Positions 12,097-25,434 of a DNA stretch of 64,000 nt are shown here, one piece after another. The notes beneath the pieces were generated by a model. It was not told the DNA's origin. It saw only the letters and a program-made list of their open reading frames with translations, and did not search any database. Each line of letters opens with the position of its first letter. Position 1 is the stretch's first letter. Source of the DNA: Deuterostichococcus epilithicus. Its lineage: Eukaryota; Chlorophyta; Trebouxiophyceae; Prasiolales; Stichococcaceae. The DNA lies in the NCBI GenBank assembly GCA_033439295.1, contig JAVTLE010000005.1, positions 1,166,501 through 1,230,500 of the forward strand, in the 5' to 3' direction. The position numbers were made by a program, and so were the translations under genes.

Positions 12097-15000
12097 TCAC
12101 ATCTGCGCGGTGGCATCCGGCGCTGCTGCCACGGGCGCCTGCTGCGTGGCCTCAGCGCCGCAGTGCAGCACGACGGCCTTGGAGCCGTGCAGCGACGGGA
12201 AGACGCCCACCAGGCTCGCCTTCTCGTACATCTGCAACGAGGAGCCTGGACCGTCTTATAAACGTGTTTGGACTATTTACTGGCATCTCGTGAACTGCCA
12301 ATTCGAACACTTCAGCCGCGAGCAGGCCACCATCAAGTCGGCGATTTGCGGAGCAGCTGCAGCCAGACACTGTCGCCGCAGCGCAGTGCTATCCCTGCAC
12401 GGAGGCATGCGTGGTGCCACCAGTTGACCATCGAGCCCCAGAGTATCCACCAGTCCCTGCGCCTGTGCAGCCTGGCCTCAGGCGTGCGCAACCAGGTGCA
12501 TGAACGCGGAGACAGGTCCCTGCGGCAGGCTGCACGTGGAGCGGGCAGTGCCGACATGCAGGGTGGCTCTAGGGCTTTGAGACTTATTTGCAGGAGTCTG
12601 CGATTTCACCTGGGGACGGTGCGTTACCAGCAGGTACTGGGCGCTGCGCTGCGCCGCTAGGTAGTCTGCAATGCGCTCCACATTGGCGGCGTCCAGTGCT
12701 GCGTCGACCTGCGGTGCGATGTGGCGGCAAGGTTATAGGCCTGGCTTTCAAGTCCGGTTTTCGGAAGCCAGCTGGCCAGCAGCCTGGGGTGCTGCTGGGG
12801 CTGAGCCCGCCGTCGTCGGCGCACGACCGCTGCCCTGCGGCAGGGCCTGTTCGCGGCAGCAGTGAGGCGCTGCCAGGCCGGGCAAGAACGAGCCGCTGGC
12901 TGTCAGGCGCCACCACCACTCCACATGCGCCCGTGCACTGCAGGGCACTGCAGCTGGGCACACAGGCAACCCAAGCGGGGGTTTGCAGGGTAACCTACCT
13001 CGTCAAAGTAGTAGAAGGGCAGGGGGGCGGCCGCCTGCACCGCAAAGGACAGTGCGGCGGAGCACACCGCTTGCTGCCCGCCGCTCAGCAGCTGGAAGGG
13101 CCGCCACCGCTGGCTGTCCGGCCTACGCAGGCAGGGGCGCGCCCATCGCCTTCCCATGCTCACATGCTCATCCGTTCATCATGCACGGAGTCACGCACCT
13201 CTCAGTTCCAGAGGAACCATGGCAGGACGATGCAGACATCGCAGTATGCTGGGGTGTGTACCGGCTGGCATACCAGCATGGAACGGGCGCGCACCTCACA
13301 TGGAGCGACAGGCCCGACAGGAAGCACAGCGCAGGGTCGCGGCAGTAGCTGATGTACGCATCCCCCTGCTGCCCCGTCAGCTGCCTGCACCAGTGAGGAA
13401 CGACTTGACACGCTCAACGAACCGTTCGCTGCTTGGCGTGCATCTTGTCGACTGACTGCCTGCCATTCTGAGTGTCAAGACTGACAGAAGGCGGGCGCAG
13501 GACGCCAAAGCGCCTAGAGCACTCCCGGTTGCAATCAGGTGGCGCGCGCGGCGGGCACCTGTAGATCAGGCCCAGGTGCCGATTGACGGCGGCCATCGCG
13601 GCGTCGAACAGGGCGTAGCGCTGTGTCACGAGTGCCGCCTCCTCTGCCTCCAGCCTGCCAGAAGAAAGCTGCCCAAGCTCTATCAGGGCAGAAAAGTCAC
13701 CACCGTGGTGCTGCTGGTCGAGTTCCCACAAAAAAGCAACGCGATTATGCAGACTGCGAGTGCTTCCGCCAGCCTGTGCGTCAGTCACCGCACATGCTGC
13801 TTGCGCCACCGCCGGCGCACGGTGGACCCCCCCCAAAGAAAAGGATTGTGACGGTACTGAGCTGTCCGCTGCACATCGAGCCAGAGCCTGCCGGGTGGCC
13901 TTGGACGAGGCCGCCAGCTGCGCCGCCTGCCGCATGCAGCCCAGGTCCGCCTCCAGCGCGTCGCAGTCAATACTCGCCCGTCGCTCCTGCGATGGTCAGC
14001 GCAGGATTGCCGCGAGGGAGGCTTGATGCTCGCGAGGGAATGTTCAGATTTCCCGCGAGGATACAGGGGATTCATAGTAACGAGAGCCTCGGACGTGCTT
14101 CACGAGCCAAGTCCTCAAAGCCGTTGCCCGCCCGCCACACCTACATGCAGGGTCATGGGAGCCTCAAGATCATTACGTCAGCATGGTCATGAGCCAGATC
14201 CTCTCCAGAATGAGGCGTCGCATCTTTTGTGGCTCGCGCTTAGGGCGATCTGCTGCAGCACTGACTCATAGCAGCACCGCATGTGTGTCTTGACGCCAGC
14301 AGCATCGTGGCCAGCGGAGTGCCGGCATGTTCACCTCAAGGCCGGCTCGGGCTGCAGCATGCGCGTCGATGGCTTCCAGCACATCCTGCAGCGTCAGCAG
14401 CGCCTCGCCGCCGCGCCCCCGCCGCCGCCGCGTCAGGCGCGGTGCCTGCTCCTCGCCACAATCGGCCGAGTCAGCTGCGGCGGGATTGCCTCCGCCAGCA
14501 TCGTCAGGCCCTGTGGAAGCATGCACCGAAAACTTGGTTCTGATTCTGTGATGTCATGAGCTGGGAGCAGTGTTCGAGCCCAGAATACACGGCCCCAACA
14601 TCAGGGTTCGTTGCATGTCGCAACCCTCACGCTGCACGACCAATGCTGGTCCCAAGATCAAGATGTCACGTGTCACCCGCTGTGGCGTCTGCGCTGCCCG
14701 CCGCCGCCTTCTCGGCCTGCAGCTGCCGCTGTGCATCTGTGACCAGCCGCAGCTCCTGAGCCGCCTCCTCCAGCGCCTGCTCAGCCGCCTCGCGCGCCTC
14801 GGCGGCGGCGGCCAGACCTCTGCGTGACGAGACCGCCAGGACCGGCTGATGCGCAGCGCTGGACCACATGTGCAAGGCATGCTTTGCTTGGAGACAAGCT
14901 GCCGCAAAGCACCAAAAGCAAGGCTGCGATGCATTGCGCCTGCGGCATTGCAGAGCAAGGGCCTAGGCATCACGGTCGCCGTCGAACCCTGCAGGGCACA

Positions 15001-18000
15001 CGGCGTGTTGTTCTCCGCGGCTTGTTTCCGGCTCCACTCCGTGCCTCTGCTGCTCCTGCGAGATGCGCAGAGCTGCATTGAATGCTCTGCCGAGCCTGCA
15101 TGTCGCTCACCGGTGGCGGGCCCTGAGCCGCCGCCGCTGATGCGTCTCAGCTGCCCGGGCCGCCGCTTCGGCCTCATGCGCCGCAGCGGCCACTGCCTGC
15201 GCCACCTCGAAGGCCTCGTCCAGCTTTGCTGCCTCCCGGCGCATGGCGGCCAGGTCCGCTGCACAAGCCATCACAGCGAACTCATCTGCAGACTCTTCAG
15301 ACGCATACAATCGCATCAGTGAGCTCTTGTGCAGCAGATCCGCATTCCATCCAGTGGAGGCTCGGTATTTTAAAATCTTGTAGATTCCTTATACATCCAA
15401 AAGGAGCTGGGCGTCATGCATATTGCAGGCGTCGTGCAGAGCCGACGGAACTCTCTGGCAGCGTCAGCAAAGGTGTGAAGCTGCTCGCGGCAAGCTGTGG
15501 TTGCACTTGACAGCACCATGCCCACAGGCAACTGGTGAGAAATCCTCACTTGCCCCCCGCTGCGCTGCGACCTGCGGCAGCTGGTCGCACAGCTGCTGCC
15601 AGCGTGCCTCCTCCAGCTGCAGCGCCGTCTGCGCCTCCGCCGCCGCCGCAGCTGCCTGCAGCCAGGGCAACATTGGGTTCCACTTGCGATGCTGCAGCCT
15701 GGGAGAGCTCTGCGTGGGAAGAGCTTTGTGCAGGTCCCAGCTCTGTTTGGGGCTTGACTTCCGACGCAGCCGTGGAAAGAGCGCTGCGTGATCCGACCTA
15801 GCGCCATCCGGCATTGCCGGCTGCCCGGCCCTCACCTCGGCATGCCGCTGTCTGACGCCCCGCAGTTCGGCCTCCGCCCGCACCACCGAGTCGTCGCCTG
15901 CGGCGGCGGTGCACGCTGCGCAGTACGCGGCGTGTGCAGCTTCCAGGCCCGCGGCCAGCGGGACGCGCTCCGCATCGCTCTTGGCGCCGGCCCTGTCCGG
16001 GGGGTCTAACGGGGGTGAAGGGGGCGCGGACATCAGCCGCCATTTGCCATATGTCACCCGCTGGCGATGGATGCGCGACTTCTCAGGGCGACTCTTCATC
16101 TTGACGCGTACAGCGTGCTCACATTGCCTGTATGCCTTAGATGGTTCTGTCCAGCCTGACTGGAACCCAAGACGAACGTTTGCTGGGGTCGAGTGGCGCA
16201 GCGCACCTTTGCGTTGCGAGCTCCTTTGAGGCGTACACGAGGCTGCGTTGCGCTGCCGAAAGCTTTGCCTCCAGGCATTCACCCTCGGCCTGCAGTTGGA
16301 CACACACGACTGGCAGGCACATGTCGGGAAACTATGCAAAAGGCAGGCAATGGGCAGGCGGCCTCAGTGGCTCATGGTTAAGCGCTGAGATGTTGCCAAT
16401 CAAGTGCCCTGAGGCGTGCACACCTCAGTGTGGCGCAGCTTGGTCTGCGCCTGCTGCAGCACCCGCTGCGTCGCCTGCTCGCCAGCCTCCGTGTCTCGTT
16501 GCTGCTTCTCGACACCGTGCATCTGCGCAGAACGCAGGGCAGCTTCACGCAGGTCGTGCAGGTCCCACCTGCACAGCGCTTTCCTGACCAAAACAGCGAC
16601 CTGGACGATGTTCTTTTCCCATCAGTTTAAAGGCGGGAGGTCGGATCCCTCATTGCAAACATTATGGATGGCGACGGTGGCAGTCCCCGCCTTGTCCTTG
16701 GCAGCCCGCAGCTGCGCTGTGACGGCCTGCAGGTCGTCTGACGCGGTTGCGTTGGTGTCCGCAGTGGCGTCCTGCTGGGTCTGAGCAGCCTGCCCCTCGT
16801 CTCCTGCACCAGTTTCATTCGACTCTGCAGTGCAGTAGCCGGCAGCAGCTCACGTTGCCGCAGGTCAAAAGACTTCTGATTAGCACTGGGCGCAGGTTGA
16901 TGGGGCGCACTGCGCATCACCATCCATTAGGGATTGCGTCATCGTGCCCCATTGTGATATCAGGCCAACTGTATGCGTGCACATTGCGTGACAACAGACC
17001 TGTGCACTGCAGCACACATGGTGCAGCCTGGCGGCTGATGCCGCAGCTGCTGATGACCTCGCCATCAGCTTTGAAGATCTCGCCCTGCAAAGTTGTTTTG
17101 GCGCTTATTATATAGCGGCCAAGTGAAGTTCAATGTGCAAAGCATGTGAGCATCCACCTCCGCCTGGGAAGCAATGCAACAGATGTGCATTGGTCCTTGG
17201 TGGGCCTTACTGCTTTTGTCACGAGGTTGAAACCCGCAGCACCGCCAGCCGAGATGATGCCGATGGCGGCTGCAGGCAGCACAACAATCGTGATCCATTG
17301 TGAGCTCCGATCGCACAGCCAGACGATGCAGCTCGACGCATGGGCTGCGCCCGCTGATAACGTATGGCTGCACTGCTGCTGCCTCGCCAGCTGAGTATTG
17401 CCGCAGCCCGAAGCAGATGTTCAATTCCGCACATGACTGCTCTGCTTGCGAGGCCGCACAGCGCACTCTGGCGGTCTGGGATCAGGGCCCAGGAGCTGAG
17501 CACTGCCGCCAGCGGATTGAGCGCCCCGGGATCATCGACCCTGCCGGCGATGAAGCCCGTCAGCGGCTGCGCCCCCAGCGGCGGCTGGCGCTCGGGCCTG
17601 CAGGACGCCGAAGGAGGATGCCGAAGGGCTGACATAGCCACTTGTTACATGCATAGGCAGGTGGCAAGGTTCTGGGCAGTACAGTAACACAGACTGTTCC
17701 GCCTTCAATAGAGAGTCGCAGAACCTGCGAGCGTCCCACCTGGGCCTCGTCTCATCGACGATCTTGCAGTGCACCAGGCCCACGCGCTTGGCGGCATAGT
17801 GCTTGACGACAGCTTCGGCAGTGCGGCGGTTCGAGACCACCACAGTGGACGCCTGTGGGTGAGGCAGACGCACTCGTCACTTTCTGACATGATGTTCGGC
17901 TCGCAAAATGCTTCAGATGGTGTGCAGAAGCCAGCGGCGGCAGAGGTACAGGTCAAGGAGATGCGCAGGCAGATGCTGCAATGCCCAGTCCGAGCATTGG

Positions 18001-21000
18001 GTATCGAGAAACATGAAAGCCTCAAGCGAAACCACAAGGCTTGGCACATCAGGGGGCAGGCGCACAGCCGCGTGACTGTTGACCTGCAGTGTGCACTCAC
18101 CAGCTTGCACGAGTGCGACAGCACGGCATTGATCGGTTCTGCCACTCGCGCCTCTGTGACAGCCGCAATGTCGCAGAAGCGGCCATGCACGGTGCCGGGC
18201 AGGCTCCCTGCGCTTCTTCCTGTCTCTGGTCACTAGCCCCGGCCGTTTGCATTTGAAAGTGATGTGGCCAATGCACGACAGTGGTACCCTGGGTCGCATT
18301 TGACATTGGGTGCACGACTCACATGTCGGCAGCCGATGTTGCAGATGCGCTGCAGTGTGTGCGGCTGCAGTTCCAGATGAAGTTCATTGCAGGCGTGCGT
18401 GGCTGCAAAGCACCTGTGCGACTCTGGCAGCGCAGCGCCGCAACGGAGTCCTCCGCACGCCCAACGCCCCGGCGCGGCGCAGCCCTGGCTTGCTCCTGCT
18501 CTAAGCCATCCAGCCATGCCTGCAGTGGGGACGAACATCACCTTCAATACCATTCAGGTGCCATGCCGGCCGGCTGGCGCCACCCAGCCGCTGGTGCTGC
18601 ACGCTCAGACACAAACAAGCGTAGCAGGAGCTGGCCCTCAGCTGCCCTCAGCTGAAGTTCTTCCTGCAAGCGCTTGGCCCCCAGGACCTCGCCTGGGCGT
18701 CTGCCGCCTCTGCTAGCAGCTGCGCCCGCCGCACGACGAGGCCGACCGCTGCTTCCTGCAGCCGCTCCAGCTCCGCCCGCGCCGCAGTTTCCCGCCCCCG
18801 CTCCGACGCCGCCTGCATGCCGAACAGCGAGCTCAAAATGTGCCATCAGGTAGCTGAGTCGGCACCGACACAGAGGATGGCCCCCGCTGCCCACGAGCTG
18901 CCGTGTCTGCTCGCCTCAGGACATGTGGCTCGTCATGCGATCGTGCTCTTGTGCACCTTCTCATCGTGGCCCTTCACGGCACCGGCGGCGTCCGCTGCCT
19001 TGGCCTCAGCCCGCTGCACCTTGGCCTCGGCGGTCTGCACCCGCTCGCGCTGTGCCGACTGCGCCGCGTCCCAGCGCTCGAGACGCGCCTCGTGCCTCTG
19101 GATCTCCACCTGTTTGCTTTGATGAAGGGCAGACTTGTGCACTTACTTGTGTGGTTGTTGCTGTGGAAAAAGACAAAAAGGTGCATGTCAGCCAGGACGG
19201 GGACTAGCATGACTGCGTGGCTGCATGCACACCCCCAATGTCAGAGACACTCTCAGAACGGCCAGACACGGTGGTGGGCTGCTGGAGTGCCTTGAGATCG
19301 TCCAGGTCGCTGAGGTCGCGGCCGGCGCTCAGGGCTGCATGCATGTCCTGCAGCTGTGCCGCCAGCGCAGCCTCGGCGGATGCGAGCCCCTCGACCGCTG
19401 GCTGCAGCGCTTCCATTGCTTTTCTGCAGACCATTCAGACGCCGCTCTGGACTCCGACAAGACCTGTCTCCAGAAAGTCAAGCACGGTATTGAATGTGTT
19501 TGGCCCTGCGAACACATAAAGCACTCTGCCGTCCCGGAGCTGCTGCAAACGCTGCACCAATGCTGAACAGGTTGGGCATGGCTCCCTGGCCATGACCGCA
19601 CCGCTAGGGGCACAGGGTGCAGCACCAGGAGATATGCAAGGCACCGAGCCTCCATTGGGGGCCGGCGCCCTGCACCTGGTGTCTTCCACGACCCGCTCTT
19701 GGTCCACGATCGACTTCTGCAGCCGCTTCTGGCGCCGCAGCGCTGATTTGCGGTCCGCCTCTGCGGCCTGCGCCTGCACTGCGTTCCTCTCGCGCTCCAC
19801 CGCCAGCTCGTCCAGCTGGCTGGCGGCCTGCAGCAGGCGTTACTGGCATGTAGCCGGTGAGGGCCAACCCCGTGCCAGTCTGTGCTTGCTCTTCGGTAGA
19901 GCTCAAGCTGAAATTGAGAGCTCATGGTGGTGTGTCGGCTGAGTTTAGGGTTTGACAGGTGTTCTGTGAAGCTCGTGCAAGGCCACCGCAACGCTCAGCG
20001 ACTGCAGCTCGCCGGCTGCCACGCTCCTCGACTGGGACAGCCGATGGCACCTGCGGTCTTCCTCCCAAGCCAGATCAGGCGGCCCAACTATCGCCAACCT
20101 GGCGGTGGCTGCGCTTGGCGGTGTGGAGCGCCGCCTCCAGCTGCACTTGGGCGGCCTCGGCATCCGATGCCGCCTCTTGGGCGGCTGCCTCAGCAGACGC
20201 GGCACTGTCGCGGTCCTTGCTGCAGCCTGCAGCCGCCTGGACGGCGGCAGCCTTCTTGCTGTCCAAGAATGCGAGATGGCTCCTGGGCATGCATGCACAT
20301 AAACAAGAGTTTCGCTGGGGAGCGTCCAAATTTGCGATGTCTGGATGGCGCAGCGGCTCTGCAGGACCTGCAGGCTGAGCTCAGATGCCCAGAATCACAT
20401 GCAGCATCCGCCGTGGGAGGTTGCACTGCGCAGGCAGGTGTGGCTGGCGCTCATTGTAAACAGCTTTTAGACGTCAGGTCACCTGACGGCGCGCAGCCGC
20501 TCCTGCAGCAGCGCCTTGGCGTCGGCACTGTACTCCTGCCACACCTGCACCTGCGGCGCCAGCTGTCGGCGCCTGTCCGCCAGTCTGCAGCACAGACGAG
20601 CTCCCGTGAAGATGGTGTCCTGAGGCAGAGAGGGCACGGCATCCTTGTCAATCAAAAGAACCATACTTACATGCAGGACCGCTATCGATGCTGGTTCACA
20701 CGGTCAGATGCCCTTACTCGTCGGCCTCTGTGGCCATGCGGTCCAGTCGCGTTTGCTCGCCGGCAGCCGCCGCGGCCTTCGCATGGATCTGCGTCGCAAG
20801 CGCGTCGGTGCCGATCGCAGCCTCGAACAGCCCGCACAGCTGCTGCTCGTCGTGCACCTGCACCGGCGGGCGCCCCTGCCGCACGATGAACCTGCGCTGC
20901 TTAGGACCTGCCAAGTCAGTGTGGCACCGCGCATGGCCAAGAAGCTGAGCCAAACCTGCACAGTTGCGCAGCCTCACCTGCATGTGTTGATGAAATCAAG

Positions 21001-21879
21001 AGCAAGTGAAATAGTGCTGGCTGATAAAGGAGCATCAGCGCAACGCGTCAGCACAACGCATGCACCTGTCGGCCTTGTCCGGGTCGATGCCAATGGCCAG
21101 CAGCTCGTGTCTCAGGTCCGCCTGCGGCAAATCAAGCATTTAAGTCTCGAGCATGCATCCAGTCAGATGTACATGGAGGACCAAGCGCATCAATCTCAGC
21201 ATCATTGGCGAGCGCGTACCTCCGACAGGGGCCTTGTGCCGCCGTGCTGGTCCCGCATGTGCACTGTTGCCTTTCTGGACGACGAGCAAAGGCGGGTGAG
21301 CTCGATGAGGTGTGGCGGCTGCAGAGCCGCGGCATGTGCGGCATTCTGCTTGGGCGCCGGCAGCTGGAAGGTGACCGTGACTGATAGTGGCGGCCGGCTG
21401 CTGCTGCCGCCATTCCGCTGCATCTCCTGGTTGGCAACATCGGCAAAACTGCCGTGCAGCCCCCGCAGGACGAAGTGGATTGCGTCACCGAGCACACTGC
21501 GCCCATATAGGTAGTACGGCATTCAGCATATATAATTTGCAAGTGCCGATCCAGATGACCTACTATGCTGCTTTCAATGATGCATCGTCATTTCAGGCCA
21601 TTTATGCCGCGCGATACGGTCATCATCCCTCACCTTTTACCGAACCCGTTGCATCCAATGATGCAGCAAAAGTCTGTCAGAGGCCCAATGTCGGCATGCT
21701 GGAACGTCTTGAAGCCTGCTTGCCAAGACCAGACGAGAATCCATGAAGCTCCTGTTCATCGTGAGAGCTTCAGCTTGCGGCAGGCAGAGTTTCAATATGC
21801 AGGCATTCAAAATCCCTGCACCTGTCAACGACACTCGATGCAACCTTGCGCGGCCGACGTAGCCGGCATGTACATTCAT
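12097..21879 (-). CDS. Divergent SMC-family ATPase
   Basis: Complete SMC architecture spread over many exons. The N-terminal head has exons 21822-21879, 21634-21715, 21220-21496, 21066-21121 and one starting at 20891, giving LHRVSLTGFKTFQHADIG, Walker A GCNGFGKS, VLGDAIHFVLRGLHG and DKADRFIVRQGRP. Ala/Glu/Arg-rich coiled coil follows to about 18.2 kb. The hinge (about 18.2-17.4 kb) shows GTVHGRFCDIAAV, AEAVVKHYAAKRVGLVHC and GAQPLTGFIAGRVDDP. A second coil leads to the C head at 13.9-12.1 kb, with RHLGLIYRQLTGQQGDAYIS, signature LSGGQQAVCSAAL, Walker B PFYYFDEVDAALD and THRPQMYEKASLVGVFP. The last exons are 12999-13122, 12610-12708 and 12097-12231. Its role is presumably chromosome organisation or repair; which SMC class is unclear. 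Most coiled-coil exon boundaries were not resolved. Confidence 0.9.
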
Positions 21880-22293
21880 CGTTGTCCTGCCGCGTAAACA
21901 TGCAAGCGAGCGATAGTCCTCCTTGCAGACTGGAGACGGGACGAAACGAGCGGTGATATGAAGTTATGTCGTTCAAAGTTTCTGCCTCCTGGTGGAAGCT
22001 GTTCCAAGACTATTGAGTTTGATGTCGAGCCGAAGCGCAACTGAGTAGCGTTCTGCTCGTGCCAATGTCGTCTGTGGATCTGCGTCCGCAGGTAAATTGC
22101 TCGACGGCATCAGCAGTCTGCGCCCGGTCTCGCTGGACTTCTGGTCACTGCAAGCTAGGGTATGTTCACCTATCGCAGCCTCCGACTCAGTCCTTTCCGT
22201 CGTCTCAATGCCTTGAAACCGCAGCGCCGCCCGAACTTGACTTTAGCGAGCCAGGTTGAATAGCATTTGCATGCATGAACAGCATCGTCGTGT
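21880..22293. promoter_or_regulatory. Divergent promoter region of SMC and PUS5-type genes
   Basis: About 0.4 kb lies between the SMC ATG and the first in-frame ATG proposed for the pseudouridine synthase, transcribed away from each other. No specific element recognised. Confidence 0.5.
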
Positions 22294-24298
22294 ATGCGGT
22301 CGAGCGGTCACAAATCTGCATCGATTCGTGGACTTATGCTGGGCTGTTCCGCAATGAGACGTGACCAGCGTCACATGCCTCAGCTGGTGCCAAGCCATCG
22401 AGCGCAAGCCCCAGCTGCTGGGTCCATCATCACCTGCAGATGGCCCGAACTCAGCACTGCCATCTTTACGGATCATATCACCGCCCGCCACGGGACAGGA
22501 GGCACGCTGCTTGAGTACTACAGCAGCAGGCACTGCTCGACTGCAGCGTCAGCCGAGTAAGTGCGCCAGCCCCAGCCGACAGACGCCATTTGCATGCACA
22601 AAACTGAAACGAGTTGTGCTGACGTCCATCGATGAAGCTGCGTCTCATCTGCGCTACAATAGGTGGCGCGAGCGAATTGAGAACGGCCAGATCAGCGTAA
22701 ACGGCGTCCCGATGCTGGATGCGACTTTCAGGCTCCGGTGCGCAGATGTGACCCGGCATGGCGCACTTTTCGAGCTGAGAGTGCAGCTGATTACCACTGC
22801 TGGAGCACGCAACCTCACACGGCTGAGGGAGTCACTGCAGGAAGCAAGCGCTGCTGGAGTATCAGCGCACTGCGTGGCGCGAGGCACCGGCGCCAAACTT
22901 CCTGGAGGTCCTGCATGTAGACGAACACGTGGTGCGACATTACCTGCACTGCCAGCATGCAGGAATTCGTGCTGCGACACTGGGTTCATGCATGGCCCTC
23001 GGGCACGTGTAGCAATGGCTTGATCATGCATGCGTCCTGGTGCATGACAGGTGGCTGTCAACAAGCCGAGCGGGCTCCAGGTGCTGCCAAATGGCGCCTT
23101 CCACCACCGCTGCGTGCTGACCATCCTACGGGAGCACTTCACGGGGGCCTGCCCACCTGCGCCAACACACCGCCTGGGACGCGGCACCTCAGGTCAGTTG
23201 ATGCTGGGAAAAAGTTGATGTCTTCAGGAGTAAACAGATCCAAATTTGTTGGGATTGTCAGTGGAGCAATTGCAGTCATGCAGAGGCGAGCCTCTGGGCT
23301 GGAAACGTGCTGCCTGCCGTCCGCAGGCGTCCTGCTGTGCGCGCGCTCGCTGGAAGCACGCCAAAAGCTGGCGGCAGACTTTGCGGCGAAGACACGGCAG
23401 AGCGGCAGCGCGGCGGCGGCGGGCGATACAAGCCTCAGGAAGCTGTACCTGGCGCTCGTGAGCGGCAGCCCTGTGACAACCAGCGGCACCGTGGACGTGC
23501 TCATAGGCCCGCTGCAGCACGCCGGGCTGTGCACTGGGCTCTGCGCGGCCGACCCTCACAACGGCAAGCCGGCGCGGTCAGCGTGGCACGTGCTGAAGCG
23601 CCTGCCAGAGCAGGGCTCCTCAGTCCTCGCGGTCGAGATCTTCTCAGGTGACTCGATCGCTCAGCAGTGCTGCCATGTGTTGGTCCGGCTGCACATGTGA
23701 CCTGGGCTGGACGCCTGCTGTGCGCGCCTGCATTCAGACGTCTGCATGACACAACCTGTAGGGCGGCTCGGACAGTAGCTCCTTGCGTGGCAGTGCCTTG
23801 CGCCCCTGCTGCGCAGCAGGTCGACCTCATCAGATACGCATACACATGGCTGCGATTGGGCACCCGCTGGTGGGCGACCCGTTGTATGCGCCGGGAGGCG
23901 GCGTGTTGGCAGCCGCGGCGGTGCCGGAAGGGACGCCAGGCTTGGTCAGGGGAGCGATGCCAGGGGACACAGGCTACAGCCTGCACAGCTGGCAGCTGAA
24001 GCTCAAACACCCGATGACAGGTGCTTTCGGATGTTTCACGACTGCTCCATGCGGGTGCACGAGGACTACCGCCCAGATGGCGCCAGGCACAGTCAGGCGG
24101 ACGCCACTGCCGGCAGGACAGCGGTGGTTTGCTGAAGTTTCAGCTTGCGGAGGGGCAGCAGGTGGGCATCAGATGACATCGGACGCTCATTGCAGATATA
24201 CTGGCTGTGCAGGCGAGACCATGCACCTGGTGGCGGAGCCGCCGACACCTTTCAAGGAGGCCCTGCGGGAGGGAGGGCATGGCTGGGTGTGGCGCTAA
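22294..24298 (+). CDS. PUS5: RNA pseudouridine synthase, plant PUS5 type (RluA family)
   Basis: Converts uridine to pseudouridine in RNA; organelle or cytosol location unknown. Exons 22294-22556, 22663-22737, 22841-22931, 23051-23192, 23327-23647, 23820-24020 and 24213-24298 join in phase to about 392 residues, the length expected for plant PUS5. An S4-like RNA-binding segment WRERIENGQISVNG precedes the catalytic domain, which has VNKPSGLQVLPNGAFHH, THRLGRGTSGVLLCAR, SGRPHQIRIHMAAIGHPLVG and LHSWQLKLKHPMT. The motif that is HRLDR in most RluA enzymes is HRLGRG here, so the usual catalytic Asp is Gly. From memory, plant PUS5 carries the same change. The start is uncertain: in-frame ATGs are at 22294, 22336, 22354 and 22375. 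The gene is convergent with RPC4. Confidence 0.92.
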
Positions 24299-25434
24299 AC
24301 CCTTCAGCGCATCTTCTCGGCATTGCCAAGCCACGTCCCTCGACGGATCGATGAGCCGGCACTGCACGGTTTGTCTCATTTCTTGGCATCGGTGCTCGAA
24401 ACTCCTCCGAAATGGACCCGAGCGTCCGTTTGCCCCATGTCCTCGCTGCGACATGCCGATCAGCGGAACTGATCACACGCCAGTGCATCGCAATTGGGGG
24501 TTCAAGGCAACAGAAAGAGGATGGCGTTGCTGCAGGGGAGCGAATAGGTTTGTGTTGCGACAAAACGACCTGACGCGTCCAATTGCGCTTCTCGTGCAGG
24601 CCAAAGTTCTGCTCGTCGAGGTGGCAAAGCGTCCGAAGGACGGCATGCAGTGGCATCGCCGGTGCAGTCGGGCGCCCTCACAAGGCAAGCAATCATTGGA
24701 CACAACCAAAAAGTTGAGAACTGCTCCACGACAGCCGCTCGTGCGGAAAACCACCTGCAGCTCTCATCACTTGAAAACATGCACGCAGCCATCCACGACA
24801 TTGACGCCCATTTGCTGTCTTTCTGCATGCAGATGTACGGCTGATGCGTCCAAAGGAAGCTCGGCGAGGCCCAACCGGCCCTTCTAGGGGTCCTATCAGG
24901 AAGAACCGCTCAATCGCAGCGGGAAGCCCGACGACCCCGCACCAAAGTGCAGCGTGCTGCTGCAACTTCCTTCTGAGCGAACACGATCTTTCAGCAACAG
25001 TGGACCAGTTCTGGCTGCAATCAAGCAGAGACTCTTAGCTACCTAGCTTGAGTGCGCGGCCAAGCCGGTGAGGCGGTATCTTGCCGCAGTAAAGGCGCTG
25101 CCCCGTATGCACAGGAGATACTAAAGAAGTAGCTGCAGAGACTGGTGCGTAGGCGAGTGCGAGATGGTTTTTGAAAGCCATTGGTTGCACCACGAGGACT
25201 TGTGAGATTTGCCGCTTGGGATCTACAACCTCAACATGTGCAATTGGTCGTCCAGCTGCATAATTCTGCAGTGGCAATGCATGCAGCGACAGGACCTTCC
25301 TGAGGTCACAAGCCCAGCACGCTGGCAGCATGACCTGCACGCAGGGCGCTGCCAACAGCCGCCCACCCCAATCCTGATTGTCACCAGCAGATACACATTT
25401 ACAGGGTTCATTAGTTATGTGTCACGCAGTGCTG
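24299..25434. other. Convergent 3' region between PUS5-type gene and RPC4
   Basis: About 1.1 kb with open frames on both strands, none of which shows a recognisable domain or a family match. Most likely two long 3' UTRs plus spacer; a small unknown gene cannot be excluded. Confidence 0.5.

Noticed and set aside
15464-16339. Long minus-strand open frame of 291 codons
   Set aside because: It runs through several exons and introns of the SMC gene; only parts are coding and the rest is intron read-through typical of GC-rich DNA.
17828-17845. tRNA B-box-like GGTTCGAGACC
   Set aside because: It is coding sequence of the SMC hinge exon, with no matching A box or cloverleaf.
19946-19956. Another telomere-like unit (TTTAGGGTTT) in an SMC intron
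   Set aside because: No flanking donor duplication was found, so it does not support the pattern seen at the three other sites.
24299-25434. Unknown gene in the PUS5-RPC4 spacer
   Set aside because: Open frames exist on both strands but none shows a domain, a splice pattern or similarity I recognise.
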